A DNA stretch of 64,000 bases from Calycina herbarum (lineage: Eukaryota; Ascomycota; Leotiomycetes; Helotiales; Pezizellaceae), in NCBI GenBank assembly GCA_001414485.1, contig LLEY01000069.1:124001-188000 (forward strand), written 5' to 3'. The first letter of the stretch is position 1. Each line of letters opens with the position of its first letter. This document shows, one piece after another, positions 11,718 to 23,200 of the stretch. The notes under the pieces were generated by a model. That model saw only the letters and a program-made list of their open reading frames with translations. It was not told where the DNA came from and did no database searches. The position numbers and the translations under genes were made by a program.

Positions 11718-12013
11718 TTATGCTTCCCACATATTCTTCTTAACACGACCAACGCCTTTCCTATAAGCGATACTATCTTCCCACTTAATCCATAGGACAT
11801 TATAAAACTCGTATAGTCCTTTTCCCGGCTGGTCTTCACAATCCTGGAGTTCACGCCCTCGATATAGTATACATGGCTAGTAGAGATTGAGATGAGTTCG
11901 CAGCGGGGAAGCTGGTCCTCGGAAGTAATCCCTTCGGGGCTGAGAGGAGAATGGAGATTCAGCACCCCTGCCCAAGCACTAGCGTCGTCTCGAAGAGACT
12001 CCCAAAGATACAA
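11718..12013 (-). pseudogene. C-terminal remnant of a HET-domain protein, frameshifted
   Basis: Two minus-strand frames meet near 11,817. The upstream one (to about 12,013) contains CELISISTSHVYYIEGVN. The downstream one, offset by one base, contains VLWIKWEDSIAYRKGVGRV and stops at 11,718-11,720. Together they have the order and spacing of the conserved C-terminal end of fungal heterokaryon-incompatibility (HET) proteins, where an ISRG/ISTS segment precedes a YNVLWIEW..GIAYRKGxGRV block. The N-terminal HET domain is absent: upstream sequence to 12,180 shows no HET motifs. I therefore call it a truncated, frameshifted relic. Intact HET proteins control self/non-self recognition in fungi. Confidence 0.7.
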
Positions 12014-12555
12014 ACTGGGTCTACCGCGAGAGTGTGTCGTTACAGTTAGCCAACACCTGTAGGTGTAGCAGGAAATGAGTGGGAGGCGACCCTAGAATTT
12101 TGATCCTGTTGTATCTTGAGGAATGGTGATTGGGTACTAGAATTCTGTTGCTAAGGTGGCGAACTGGAGCGCTAGGGTCAGCATAACGTCATCCTACGCA
12201 AGTTGTCTGTTGTTGTTGAGATGCCGGAGGCCATTTCAGATCTTATGCGGGCTTCTCCAAAGTTGAAGAGCGGCAAGATACCGTAGGTGGGGGATTGAGG
12301 GGACAGGACGGTTATGAGGTACGGAAGGGCGTCACAAGTGGGACTCGGCCACCCCATATTTCTGCCATCGCTGGAAGAGGGAATTTCTAGGGCTATTTCC
12401 ATGTTTCAATACATCCGCTTCCCGACATCCTCTGAACCCCTCCCCGAGCAGAGCAGCAATTAATAGCGAATAAAAGATGACCGAGTACGAGGTGAAATAG
12501 AAGCGTTGCTTTGGCACTCAACTATCTGATTCCCTTTCCGATCCCTGCGTCTGAA
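12014..12555. other. Intergenic stretch without a supported gene
   Basis: Normal base composition. Two short overlapping minus-strand frames exist (to 12,402 and 12,517) but I found no splice sites that join them and no domain. It may be decayed coding sequence belonging to the HET remnant, or 3' sequence of the MYND gene. Confidence 0.4.
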
Positions 12556-13287
12556 TTAAGGAGAGGTATCTACAATAGAAGTCATCAGATCTTGCTTTTC
12601 CGCCCGCATCTGCATCTTGATAGTCATATCGCCATTTTGACCGCCAGGTCCTCGTCCATACACCTGTTCCCCAAACAGTCTCAACTGCATCGGCATCTCT
12701 CCGTTCCCATAATACTCAATGAGTTGTCTCTTCTCTACTTTGCGAGCCAGCGAGCTCCACGAATCGTTATCCAATCCCAATGCTACGCACTTATCCGCTT
12801 TCTCTTCCGACCACCACGACGGCAGCAATGTATTGACGCTCGCCAAACTTAGGAAAACATCGAATCCAGCCCGTCCATCAGCCTCCCCGGCATAGATGCT
12901 ACCTTTGCCGCGAACGCCCTCGATTGTAAAGTCGTCGTGCATGCGGAAACGGTATGTATCGATCAAGAGTTTGTAAACGTCATTTTCAGGGCGGTCGTGG
13001 AGCCACGTTTTGTCGTCGAGACGGTGGAAGGGGTTTTTAATCGTCACAGCTAGACCCTTTAGAGCCGAACTCGCAGATGCAGAGGAGGAGTAGGAAGCAG
13101 TTGCGTTGGCAGATCTAGCGGCATTGCTAGCGCAGACTTTCTTGTGATTCTTCCAGTCCGCTTTCTGGCAGTCGCGCGAACAGTATGATGTGGTTTGACA
13201 TTTGGCGCAATGTTTAAGGCGGACTGCAGATTCGGAGTCGGTCTTGTTGCACGCAGCGCACTTTGGGATAGTATTTGCGTCGGCCAT
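12556..13287 (-). CDS. MYND zinc finger protein
   Basis: 243 residues, no intron. The N-terminus carries a complete MYND finger: C10-x2-C13, C27-x2-C30, C36-x3-C40 and H48-x3-C52, with the usual HCAKCQTTSYCSRDCQKADW layout. A Ser/Ala-rich linker (about 55-75) leads to a C-terminal region of about 165 residues with Trp-rich motifs (FHRLDDKTWLHDRP, LLPSWWSEEKA) and a final GEQVYGRGPGG block. Similar stand-alone MYND proteins of about 240 residues are common in filamentous ascomycetes and mostly uncharacterised. MYND fingers bind proline-rich peptides and usually mediate protein contacts. No SET domain is present, so this is not a methyltransferase of the SMYD type. Confidence 0.88.
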   Translation of the reverse strand: MADANTIPKCAACNKTDSESAVRLKHCAKCQTTSYCSRDCQKADWKNHKKVCASNAARSANATASYSSSASASSALKGLAVTIKNPFHRLDDKTWLHDRPENDVYKLLIDTYRFRMHDDFTIEGVRGKGSIYAGEADGRAGFDVFLSLASVNTLLPSWWSEEKADKCVALGLDNDSWSSLARKVEKRQLIEYYGNGEMPMQLRLFGEQVYGRGPGGQNGDMTIKMQMRAEKQDLMTSIVDTSP

Positions 13288-13972
13288 GTTGAGATTTGGG
13301 AGTCGTATTGTGTGGAATCGTATTGATGTACATGTAAGTTGGAAATCGAAAGGTCATCAACGTGGATAGCGGGGAATGTGGATCAAGGAATAACGTCCGT
13401 GCATGATGTGGATCTAGCGAACCAACGCTACCCCGCAAATCCAGAGGACCCAGCGATTGATGGTTAAGCCAAGGATTTGTTAGCAATGATAAGGGTGCCA
13501 AGCCTCCTTGGCGAATTGCGCACTTCAGAAAGCGGAAGAAGTCATTGCCATCAAGAACAAGTGCAGGACGAGATACCGTAGAAGATTCTAGATTTGGGGG
13601 AGCCTATTTAAGCGCTTGTCAGGTTCCACATTTGGCCTTAAATTGTGCAGGGGATTGAGGCATCCAAAATGGTTTGTTAAGCACCAGCTTCAGGGAGCCA
13701 ATTACGGTATCCTGTGGTCGCACGAACAGGTGCAACTCAGCCCTACTTCCTGCGATATACATATTTCATTGACGTCGAAAAACGAATGAACGAGAAATCA
13801 ATGCATTTTTAAAAATAACTCGATCCTTCGATTCCTAAATCTCTACACCTTAGCTACAACTCTGTATCGACTAGCTCAATTTCGTATTCGCATAACTCAG
13901 ATGATGATTCGTCAAGCCTATAGTTATAACAACAACCCAGATTACAGAACAAATCTCCCTCCACCATTGAAA
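13288..13972. other. Intergenic region between the MYND gene and the next minus-strand gene
   Basis: Contains the MYND promoter side (13,288-13,500) and the 3' flank of the gene ending at 13,973. No repeat, RNA gene or supported frame was seen. Confidence 0.4.
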
Positions 13973-14447
13973 TCAGGCATGGCAAGCGGCTTGACAACAA
14001 GACACACAATAGTTACTGGGGCCACTGTCCCTCTCCGAACAACAAAATACAGAACAATCAAGACCGCAGCAATCACAAAACGCTAGGGCTGTCTCTAGTG
14101 GAAGACTTGCCACGATAACAACACAAATTGCAGAACCAATAGCAGTATTCTTCGTAACATGGACACACAAGCAATCGGAATCGCAGGTTCCTTTCGGGCA
14201 GCCTGCTGATCTACTCTGCCGAGATTGTGTTGGCTGAGGCTCTTGGGTTGGCTGGTGACTGATCTGGCTTGCGGATGTAGCCTCCTCGTAAGTTGGTGGC
14301 GACTCGATTCGTCCATCGTTTTCATAGCGCAGTTGGTCGAGATTCAGCTTTGGCTGTTCAGTGATTGTCTTCACCAAGGCAAGTTAGAATACGTATCTCA
14401 CTTCTCTGTTCAAAAGTACTAACCTTGGGGTTTTTTGAGGAAGACAT
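13973..14447 (-). CDS. Small PPxY-containing, Cys-rich predicted membrane-associated protein
   Basis: Two exons on the minus strand: 14,447-14,424 (MSSSKNPK) and 14,368-13,973. The 55-nt intron has GTTAGT at its 5' end, CTAAC as branch point and AG at 14,369-14,370, giving 139 residues. The N-terminal half is polar with a PPTYEEA motif (PPTY at 32-35), the ligand of WW domains such as those of Rsp5/Nedd4 ubiquitin ligases. The C-terminal half is Cys-rich (CDCCGLDCSVFCC) and includes a hydrophobic stretch (AIGSAICVVIVASLPL). Inferred: a membrane-anchored or palmitoylated protein that may recruit a WW ligase. The family is not one I can name. The splice choice rests on the signals, not on a homologue. 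Confidence 0.65.
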
Positions 14448-14514
14448 GCTGGGACGGGAGGTCGTAGAATCATTGAGGCAAGTTAGGAACATAAGGCAAC
14501 GCAAAACGGAGTAG

Positions 14515-14690
14515 TATCCGTTTTATACCGTTATATATTTTATTAATAAGAGAAAGAAGATAGCGATTCTTCTAAGATTATTAAGTTTCTAGAAATTAAT
14601 ATAAAAACGTAATCTTCTATCTACTATCTTTATAATAAACTCCTCTCTTTTATATACTACTACCACTAAGTTAATCTAGTGTGATTTGTC
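14515..14690. repeat. Small AT-rich RIP-like patch inside the gene island
   Basis: About 175 bp in which CA and TG almost disappear (14,540-14,660), unlike the sequence on both sides. It has the composition of the flanking repeat blocks and is presumably a fragment of a RIP-mutated repeat. No terminal repeats or coding motif are evident. Confidence 0.5.
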
Positions 14691-14981
14691 TACTCTAGCC
14701 ATAGTTAAAGTAGTTATAGTAGAGTAAAAAATAGGGGTTTTGAAGTAGGCTTTTGCCAGGGACGTGCACTGGCTAGGGATATCGGTTACAGGAAACATGT
14801 CGGCGTTTGGAATATATCTGCCGGTGCTGAGAGTGCGCGCATAAATATTAGAAGTGGTGCGAATGCTGAGGATTCTGAAGAAGACCTCGTGAATGCCTAA
14901 GAATTGGTCCTCGACGTGTTTTACTCGCCTTAGCGCGCGCTTGCAGATATTTTCGGATCGCGGCCGAAAGAACCAAGCCAT
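14676..14981 (-). other. Open frame of 101 codons, doubtful
   Basis: An uninterrupted minus-strand frame beginning MAWFFRPRSENICKRALRR and running into the AT-rich patch. I recognise no domain and see no intron. Composition is normal upstream of 14,750. It could be the 5' part of a gene truncated by the repeat fragment, or a chance frame in the promoter region of the kinase that starts at 15,080. I lean to the second. Confidence 0.2.
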
Positions 14982-15079
14982 CGACCCCGTGTTCTTTTAA
15001 TATCGCAAGCTACCTCAACTTCGTCAATTCTCTCCACATTATTAGTAACTTGATTTCAATTTAACAATCCCTTTGAGAT

Positions 15080-16218
15080 ATGGCTTCTTGTGTCAAAGTC
15101 GGCCAATGTATCGAAGGGAAGGTTAGCACCTACGTCCTCTCGAAGCAACTCCACAAAGATATCTGGACTGCTATGTATCAAGCCCTCCCCATTGATCGCT
15201 CCCCATCGTTTCTAATATTAAATAGGAGTTCAAACCTGGATAAGGTGATCATTAAGAGCGCACCTAAGTATCGCTTGGACAACGAACGCGATGTCCTCAA
15301 GCACTTTCATGCCCGGCCAGGAATTCGCCAGCTGCTGGATGAGACAAAGGTCCCACCAACTCTAGTGCTAAACCACCTCGATGATAATCTCTTAACTGCA
15401 TCAAATTCGAAAAGGCTTGAAAAACACGAAATTAAGTTCATCGGGAAGAGGATTCTTGAAGCGCTACAAGCATTCCATGAGGATGGCTACGTGCATACTG
15501 GTATAGCTTTGCCTCTCTCTTTGCTTCATTGTTTTGGATTCTAGACATGACTAATACCAACCAAACTCCAGATGTCAAACCGGATAACATTCTCATCAAT
15601 TATGGCAGCGGCCCCGGTCAATTTAGAGAGGTTGAGCTAGGTGATTGTGGCCACGCATGCCTTGTGAACCAGAAAGATCACCTGAAACTCGGAGAGAACG
15701 GGCACATGATTGGAGCTCATATGTTCAGGAGTCCAGAGGCTATGCTAAACCTGAGATGGGGCACTGAAACTGATATCTGGCCCTTTGGTACAACCGTAAG
15801 TGACTTAGATCTGCGCCATCGCAGTTTTATAGCACCGATTGCCTTGCTGACCTTGTTGCAGCTCATAAGCCTAATATGGGGATTAGGCTGGCATATCTTC
15901 AAGCCCGATCCCAAGGATGCTGGACCAGATGATGAGGCTTATCCTAGCCATGTTCTAGTAAAACAAATTGCATTTTTCGGACCTTTTCCACTGAGCTACT
16001 TTGATTTTCTTCCAAAAGAGGACGGGAGATGGGAATTTATTGGCGATGCTACACAGTACATCATAGACCATCAAAAATGGAAGCCTTTTGCGAAGGCCGA
16101 GGATAAGGAACTCGCCGAGGAAGACAGGACGTTCATTTGTAAGATTATGAAGCTGGATCTGAGGGATAGACCGACGGCAAAGGAGCTCTTGCAGGATCCG
16201 TGGCTTAGAGATATATAA
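15080..16218 (+). CDS. SRPK-like protein kinase with HTD catalytic loop
   Basis: Three exons: 15,080-15,500, 15,572-15,795 and 15,862-16,218, with introns of 71 and 66 nt (donors GTATAG and GTAAGT, acceptors CCAG and GCAG), giving 333 residues. Kinase landmarks: VIIK (Lys 59), a C-helix Glu (69), catalytic loop HTDVKPDN (139-146) where the usual HRD Arg is Thr, DCG (165-167) instead of DFG, SPE for APE, DIWPFG in helix F, and DLRDRPTAKELLQDPWL at the end. The glycine-rich loop is not recognisable. HTD loops and weak G-loops are common in a fungal expansion of SRPK-like kinases. All catalytic residues are present, so activity is possible. The role is unknown. Confidence 0.85.
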
Positions 16219-17805
16219 TGCCGCTCTATCTCTGCCCACGTCTTGTCTTCGTGGATCACATTGATCAATAGACTCTCTTGCTCCTTTGTATTGTCGCATT
16301 TAGTGAAGGTTCTGCAGCGTTATCGCAGTCAAGGACGGTGAAAAGTTGGTGGAATAAGGGATGACCCTGAACATAGCTGGATTAACAAACGTGATATAGT
16401 AGTAGAGAAACTGCTGAGAATATTGGAGAAAACACTTCGAAAAAGTACGCAGGTCCCTCTGAAATTTATATGAAGGCATCTGAGGAGAAGATATTGGACG
16501 ATACGGAGATGTTAAAAGGAGACTAAATGCTCGCGAGGGATGTGGAGGCGGCAAGGGGGGGATAAAACGGGTAGGAGGGAAAGTCCAATTACTCATAATG
16601 CACCACAACAAGAGCCAAAATTGCAAACAGAAGTCTAAATCAATCCTTCCTATCAGTCCTCGAAGCACTACCACTTTCCCCGCCATTTCATGTGACACTG
16701 TAGCTCTGTGGCTGCGGAAGCCTTGGGATGCTTGGAGGGGTTCTGGGCGCAGACGCATTGCTTAAGTAGAAAGATAACGTCTGCTCGCAGAAGGCGGTAT
16801 TATAAAGTGCTATATCCTTCTATGTTGAATCCCACCCGGGTTGGCCACCATTCTTATGGACAACTTTCACCACGTCCGCAATCTGGTCCGTAGTAATCAC
16901 CTTCCCTATTTTATACTTTTCTCCAGGATGTAGTCAGTGAATGAATCACTTTATTCTTTTCAGTTTCACTAAGGAGATTTGTACTCCGTTTCCTTCGCTC
17001 TACAAAGTCAAAATGCTCTTGTTGAATAGTAGGGTATTCATTTTTGGCGTAGTAATTTCTTGTATAAATAACTCAGAAGACAGGACAGGACCTAAATCCC
17101 TACAACTACCGTGGAGAAATTGGACAACCGCCGACGTGGTGCTTTCCACAGAGAGAGGATAGTAGGAATTAGAAACTCCTTTCTATCCGTTTACCCTCCA
17201 TCATTAAATTCTGAACTTTTGCTGTACCCACCCGAAGAGCTATTGCTTGCTTTTCCCGGTACCTTCGGAGAATTTGCTGTCAATCATTATACACCTTCGA
17301 AGTAATTTGTACTCTCGAAATGTCTACAACATTCAGATTTGGAACTAGGTCCCTCTTCATGTCTATGCTTTTGTTAGTTACTTTGATGAAAGAGGTAATT
17401 CACGGAAAGCCGAAAGAGTTATACAGCTTCCCCCCAAAACCCCCGCCAACTTGGAGTCCAGAATAGCAAGTTCTCTTCCATGTTTTTGCTATGATAGTAT
17501 TGACATCAACTCACCCTCTTCTCTTTTAAACTTCTCGCCCCAAGCAATGTTAGTGAATCTGGCAAGAGACTCGAAGTCTTGGAAAATATAGCGGGAGAAA
17601 AAGCTAATCACCTTTTGTGTAGCACTTTCTTATATTATAGTACTGTACATCACAAACCATCTCACATCTCTCGCTCATTTTTTTCCTCGTTAAACGCCAC
17701 ATCCGATGCCCTCAAAGTGTTGAAACTCTTCAATCTCCCATAAATACGCTATGCAATTGTACATTCCCCTCCCATCACCTCCCTCCTCCCTTCTCCCTTT
17801 ATTCC
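16219..17805. other. 1.6-kb interval with no supported gene
   Basis: Lies between the 3' ends of the kinase and the cystathionine gamma-synthase, which converge on it. Several frames of 60-150 codons exist on both strands, but none shows a domain, a signal peptide or coherent splice sites, and they overlap one another. It probably holds two 3' UTRs and spacer or decayed sequence. Confidence 0.4.
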
Positions 17806-19760
17806 TCAAGCATCCTCCGCCGCCTTCAGCGCAATAGCAAACCTCTCCCTCAAATCATTAGCATCCTCAAGTCCAATACTAACCCGAATCAAATCAGCTG
17901 GAACCCCAAACTGGGCCGCCCACTCCAACTCCAAATAATGCGCCAACACAACATAAGGCGAAATAAGCGTAAAATTCGTCCCCAAACTAGGTCCTTTCGC
18001 AGTCTCAATCCTATCATAGAATGCCACCGCTTGAGGTTTAGTTTTGAATTCAAAAGACAACAAACCTCCATACCCGCCATTCGGCGTTCGACAAGCGTCG
18101 TAGAATTCGCGGGAGGAATTGTATTTTGGGTAGTATAAGTTGGTAACGAGAGGATGGGAGCGTAGGATATCACAAAGGATTTCCGCGTTATCGTTTATTT
18201 TTTCGATGCGCGAGACGAAGTGCCGACTATTGCGCTCCATGAAGATAATGTCTTCAGCCCAATAGTTGTCTTCGTATTCCGATTCCAGGGTCTTTTTGAG
18301 CTGTGCGTAGTATTTGCTCTTGGGGTTGAGGATTGTGCCTCCGCCCATGACGTTACATTCTCCGGAGAAGATTTTAGTTAAGCTGCTGACGACCAGGTCG
18401 GCGTGTGGGAGGACGTGGACGTTGATGAAGTTACCGATTGTTTCGTCGACTACGACGCAGAAGTCGTATTTATCTGCGAGACGACGGATTCGTATTAAAT
18501 CTGGACATTTGAGCATTGGGTTGCCGGGGAATTCGCAGAAGAGAGCTAGGAATTTTTCGCCAGACTCTAAGCGTTTTTCGATATCATCGAGGTCGGCTGA
18601 GGATCCGTTGCCGTAAAATAGACAGCCTGGACCAAACTTTTCAAGAACTTTGAGCGTGTCGATGTAGGGAAATCCAAATGAAATACTCTTTAGTTGACCT
18701 CGGGATTCAAGTAACATTTGGTGTGCGTTGAAAATCGAGTTCATACCACAAGGATATAAATAAACATCGTCCTCGGACAGTCCGGTGACACCACGTGTAT
18801 CTGCCCGCTTTGGACTCGAACTTCCACCTTTAGCAAGGTCTTCTTCGCCCATTAATGAACCAGCTATGCGACGTTTAATGGCCGACTTGGCATTTTCGAC
18901 CAAGGAGACGTCAAGGTTGCGACCAAATCTCTCCTCTAAAAATGTAGAACTCTCACGAACATCTGGCTCAGACCGAGGATGCTTTGGCTCAATGGGAGAA
19001 GAGGACCCATTTTTCTTGGTGGTATCGATTGAACCTCTTTGATATCTTCTAGGGCCTTTGCAAGATTTTTGGAATCCAATCTCGCCATTTGAAATGGGTT
19101 GCAGAGTCTTTTCATCAGTCAAGATACCCTCCTGGAAAAGACCGTGGCAAAACTCGGCTCGCCTACTTGAAACACCGTCACCAGAATGTTGCCAATATTG
19201 CTTTGCAATAGGAAACAACTCTTTAGGATAGATGACAGCTGAGATGGAAGGAGATAATTTTGACAACATCTCCGGGATTTGTTGGCTTCTGTCGAGGACA
19301 AGGCCGAAGATTTGTAATTGGTTGATGGATATTGAGGGGTCTCTTTCGAGCATAAATTTGATACAACTCCGAGCAATTCGGTGTGTTGGAAAGAGCATTG
19401 CTGACTGGCCTGGCTTTCCATGTTTTTTCACGATATCTTCGGCGAATGCCACAATTGATTTGTGAATGAAGAAACTGGATGACGAGTTGGTGAGAAGTCA
19501 AAAGTGGGAATTCCAAATGACATACCGTGGATAACCAGTTGTCATCTTACTCAAAACTCTCTCTTTACCCTCCTCATATTCGACGTTGTCGAGCCATGCT
19601 GGGAGTGACACGCTCGTTCCCTGGGTTTCATCAGCATGTTGTTTGTTTTCATGGGGGGGCAATACACATAAAGGAATATTGAAATGGTGAAGTGATTGGA
19701 ATTGAGACTTACATGGGGAGTCAGAGAGGGAATAGAGTCTCCTAGCTCGATAACCGACAT
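17806..19760 (-). CDS. Cystathionine gamma-synthase (PLP enzyme of transsulfuration)
   Basis: Three exons on the minus strand: 19,760-19,713 (MSVIELGDSIPSLTPH), 19,620-19,526 and 19,474-17,806; introns 92 and 51 nt with GTAAGT/CAG and GTATGT/CAG ends; 603 residues. The spliced N-terminus reads TSVSLPAWLDNVEYEEG and then TTGYPRFFIHKS, the conserved start of fungal cystathionine gamma-synthases (met-7/STR2 type). The Cys/Met-metabolism PLP fold follows. The PLP lysine is Lys 415 in SSLTKIFSG, and VVDETIGNF and CEFPGNP are the cofactor-pocket segments. The enzyme joins an O-acyl-homoserine with cysteine to give cystathionine on the way to methionine. Fungal forms carry a long N-terminal extension, as here. 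It is head-to-head with the Utp22 gene, 534 bp apart. No disruption is seen. Confidence 0.93.
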
Positions 19761-20294
19761 CTTGGGCTAGAAATTAATATTTTTGCGAGGTGGGCGAGAA
19801 AGGGGGGGGGGGGTTGTTCTGTCTTTAGAAGAAAAAAGGTTGAGGTTACTCACACGGAACGGATAGCGCGAAGATGACCCCACATGCCGTTACCGGAGCC
19901 GGCCTCGCGATGGCAGCAAATACCGTACCTACCTACATCATGTTCGCACTTGCCTACACGGCAGGGCCCTCGCTGTTCCAACTTTCTAAGGTAATGGAAC
20001 TAAGGAACTAAGTTCTACGCACTTGGAACTATTTGGGACTATGAACCCAGGTATTTGGAACAATTAAGTTCCAAAATACTAAAAAGAAAAAGGTCAAAAC
20101 AACGGGTATGTATTTACTGCCGCTTTTAATGTCCAGCGATAAGCCGATAAGAAGCTGCGCTAAGCCATTTATAGTATGGTGGTATTTCTCCCTCTCCCTC
20201 GGGAAAAAGTTCCATTTTCTTGGTGAGCAGCAGCTCGAATTTCTTCTCAGTCTTTGGTTTGGCAATTGCGCAACTTCCATTCGTTCCATACACC
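19761..20294. promoter_or_regulatory. Shared divergent promoter region with a G12 tract
   Basis: A 534-bp interval between two divergent start codons (cystathionine gamma-synthase left, Utp22 right). It contains a run of 12 G at 19,802-19,813 close to the left gene, and at about 20,105-20,190 a stretch that resembles 39,230-39,330. No TATA box is obvious. Inferred: both promoters lie here. Confidence 0.6.
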
Positions 20295-23200
20295 ATGTCT
20301 CCGATATCTTCCAAACGCCGGAAGCTCGATCACGATAGCGCCGATGATAATTCCAATTTTTCGGGCTCAGACGAGGAAATGATGGGAGCGGGGGAGGACG
20401 ATGCGCCGAATACCACAGCGAAGCAAACCCACACAAAACCACATCATGCGCGTGACATCGACCAAAGTGCTGTGTATGCCGGAGGACTTTTCAAATCCAA
20501 TACCTTCAAAATCCAGGTCGACTATCTGCTGGAAGAAATCAGGCCGAATTATGAAGGAAGGTTGGGAAAGGCGAACGAGACCTTGAGCAAATTGAAAGGC
20601 TTGATTGAAGGCCTTGAGTCTCGAGCTGAGCTTCCTGTGAGTAAATACTGGAAAATCTGGCTGGAAAGGAACAATTCTAACTGGAATACACAGGTCGCAG
20701 AGGCTACAAAGGTGTTGCAGAAATCCCACAAAATCTCCATTCCATTTCCCTCCCCCAAACCCGATAAAAATGCTGCCTACAAATTGGCATATGCGAAGCC
20801 ATCTAAAATAAATGTTGTTGGGAGCTACCCGATGAAAACTATGGTCAAGCCCGCACAATCTGATCAAGTTTTATCTATCGATATGGTTGTTGTTATGCCA
20901 GCTTCAATCCTTCAAGAAAAGGACTACATGAATTATCGCTATTTTTACAAGAGAGCGTATTATCTTGCGAATATAGCTGCTGGCCTTCAAGAAACCCTGA
21001 AAGAAGCTTACACGCTCAAGTTCAAGTATCTCAGTGGGAATGATCTTCACCCAATATTGACAGTCAAGCCAAAACCAAGTATGGATGCCCATTAAAATAA
21101 TAAACTATAGCTAACTAACACCACATTGCAGCTGAATTGAAATCCCACTCCAAATACGAAATCAACATAATTCCTGCTGCCCCCGCTGGATTTTTTGCAG
21201 ACGCCAAATTGCTTCCAGCCAGGAATTCCGTTCGACCCAAAGATGGAGCCGAAAATGCCACCCTTCCACCTACCCCATTTTACAACGCTTCCCTAAGCTC
21301 AGACCGAAACTTCGAGGCATACCTTAAACTTTTACACTTGGCATCAAAGCAGTCTAAGAGTTTTGCGGATGCAGCTATGTTGGGTCAAACCTGGCTTAGG
21401 CGACGCAATTTCTCTGGCTGCGTCTCGCAAGGAGGATTTGGGAATTTTGAGTGGGCTGCTATAATGGCTCTGCTCATGAAAGGCGGCGGCCCAAAAGGCC
21501 ATGCCATTCTTTCAGAAGGTTATAGCAGCTACCAGATGTTCAAAGCTATGCTCCAGTTTATCTCGACAAATGATATGTCTAGCAAGCCATTCATTTACGA
21601 AGCTTCGGATGTTTCTCTACCAAAATCGGACACTCCAGTTTTCTTTGATGGGCCACGAAGTCAAAATTTGTTATACAAGATGACTCCCTGGTCCTACGGT
21701 CTTCTGAAAGAAGAGGCCAAGGTTTCCCTGGACATGCTTAACGAGGAAACTTTCGACCAGTTCGAGTCAACTTTTGTCACTTCTGCCTCAGAGCCATTGC
21801 AAAGATATGACTGCATAGTTTGTGTGCCATTGCCTACCGAGACTCCTGCGACCTCGACCTGTGATCACCTCACACAGATTACGAGCTTCGCCCGTCGGGT
21901 CTTCAGCGTCTTACGGGAAGGACTTATGGATAGGGTCAAGCTGATCAATATCCAAGCCCCAGCGCTACCTAATTGGTCAATCAAGTCTTCTGGGCCAGCT
22001 TCAGAAGCACAAATACTGTTATATTTCGTGTTTGATCCAGCAAATGTAGATCGTCTCGTCGACCATGGACCATCAGCCGAGGAGAAGAAGAAGGCGCTCA
22101 AGTTCCAAAAATTCTGGGGCGAAAAGGCCGAATTGCGTCGATTCAAGGATGGCAGTATCCTCGAAAGTTTGGTGTGGAAGTCCGGTTCTACATATACCGT
22201 GTTCCAAGAGATCGTCACTTATATCATCAATCGCCATTTCACTCAGGATATCAGTGATGGTTTAACATTTGTGGGGCAAAGTTTTGATAAAGCGGTGCGG
22301 TCTAGTTCAGACTCTGGCACAAAGCAGTTTGAAGCCCTCAAGGAAGCGTTCCGCGCCTTTGAGAAGAACGTTAGAGAACTCGAAGGATTGCCGTTACAAC
22401 TACGACAACTTTCCCCCACAAGTCCCCAGTTGCGATACACTTCTATTGATGCGCCCTCATTCAGTGCTCATAGTCCTCTAAAATTTCCAGCCGATGTATT
22501 GATTCAATTCGAAGGCTCTGGAAGATGGCCAGATGATCTTGTTTCGATCCAACGTACGAAAATCGCTTTCCTACTCAAAATTGGAAACTTACTCGAAGGT
22601 TGCGATGGCGTTGTTTTGAGTCGAGTTGGCCTAGAGAACGAAGACAAACAATTCGAAAATTGTGCTTTCCTGGATATCGTCTACGAATCAGGAGCTGCCT
22701 TCAGATTGCGCATTCAAAATGATCGAGAGCAGACTCTCCTAGAGCGTCTCGTCAAAGACAAATTAACAGACTCTCGTACCCGAGAAGAAGCCGTGTCGGC
22801 ATTGGCAGCCTACAAAACGACCTTCGTTCAAATGCCCCTCTTAACGCAATCAATCTCAACACATTGCACAAGATTCCCCCTCCTCTCACCTACGATTCGT
22901 CTGATGAAGATGTGGTTTGACAGCCACATGCTGTCTGGACACGTTAGCGGTGAGTTGATTGAGCTCTTGGTGGCGCATACTTTCCTGCACGCTTATCCTT
23001 GGCGAGCGCCCTCATCTGTTATGACTGGATTCCTGCGAACGCTGATGTTCATCGAGCGATGGGATTGGCGTCATCAAGCTCTGGTTGTTGATTTCACCGG
23101 TACCATGACGAGTAAAGATGTCACCTCTGCGAATATGCGGTTGGAAGCTTGGAGGAAGATTGATCCTGGTATGAATCGAACGGTTGTTTTTGCTGCGACG

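Noticed and set aside
12178..12517. Two overlapping minus-strand frames that might be exons of one gene
   Set aside because: I could not find a donor and acceptor that join them in phase, and neither shows a domain.
16300..17305. Several frames of 61-152 codons on both strands
   Set aside because: They overlap each other and have no signal, domain or splice pattern. They lie between two convergent 3' ends.
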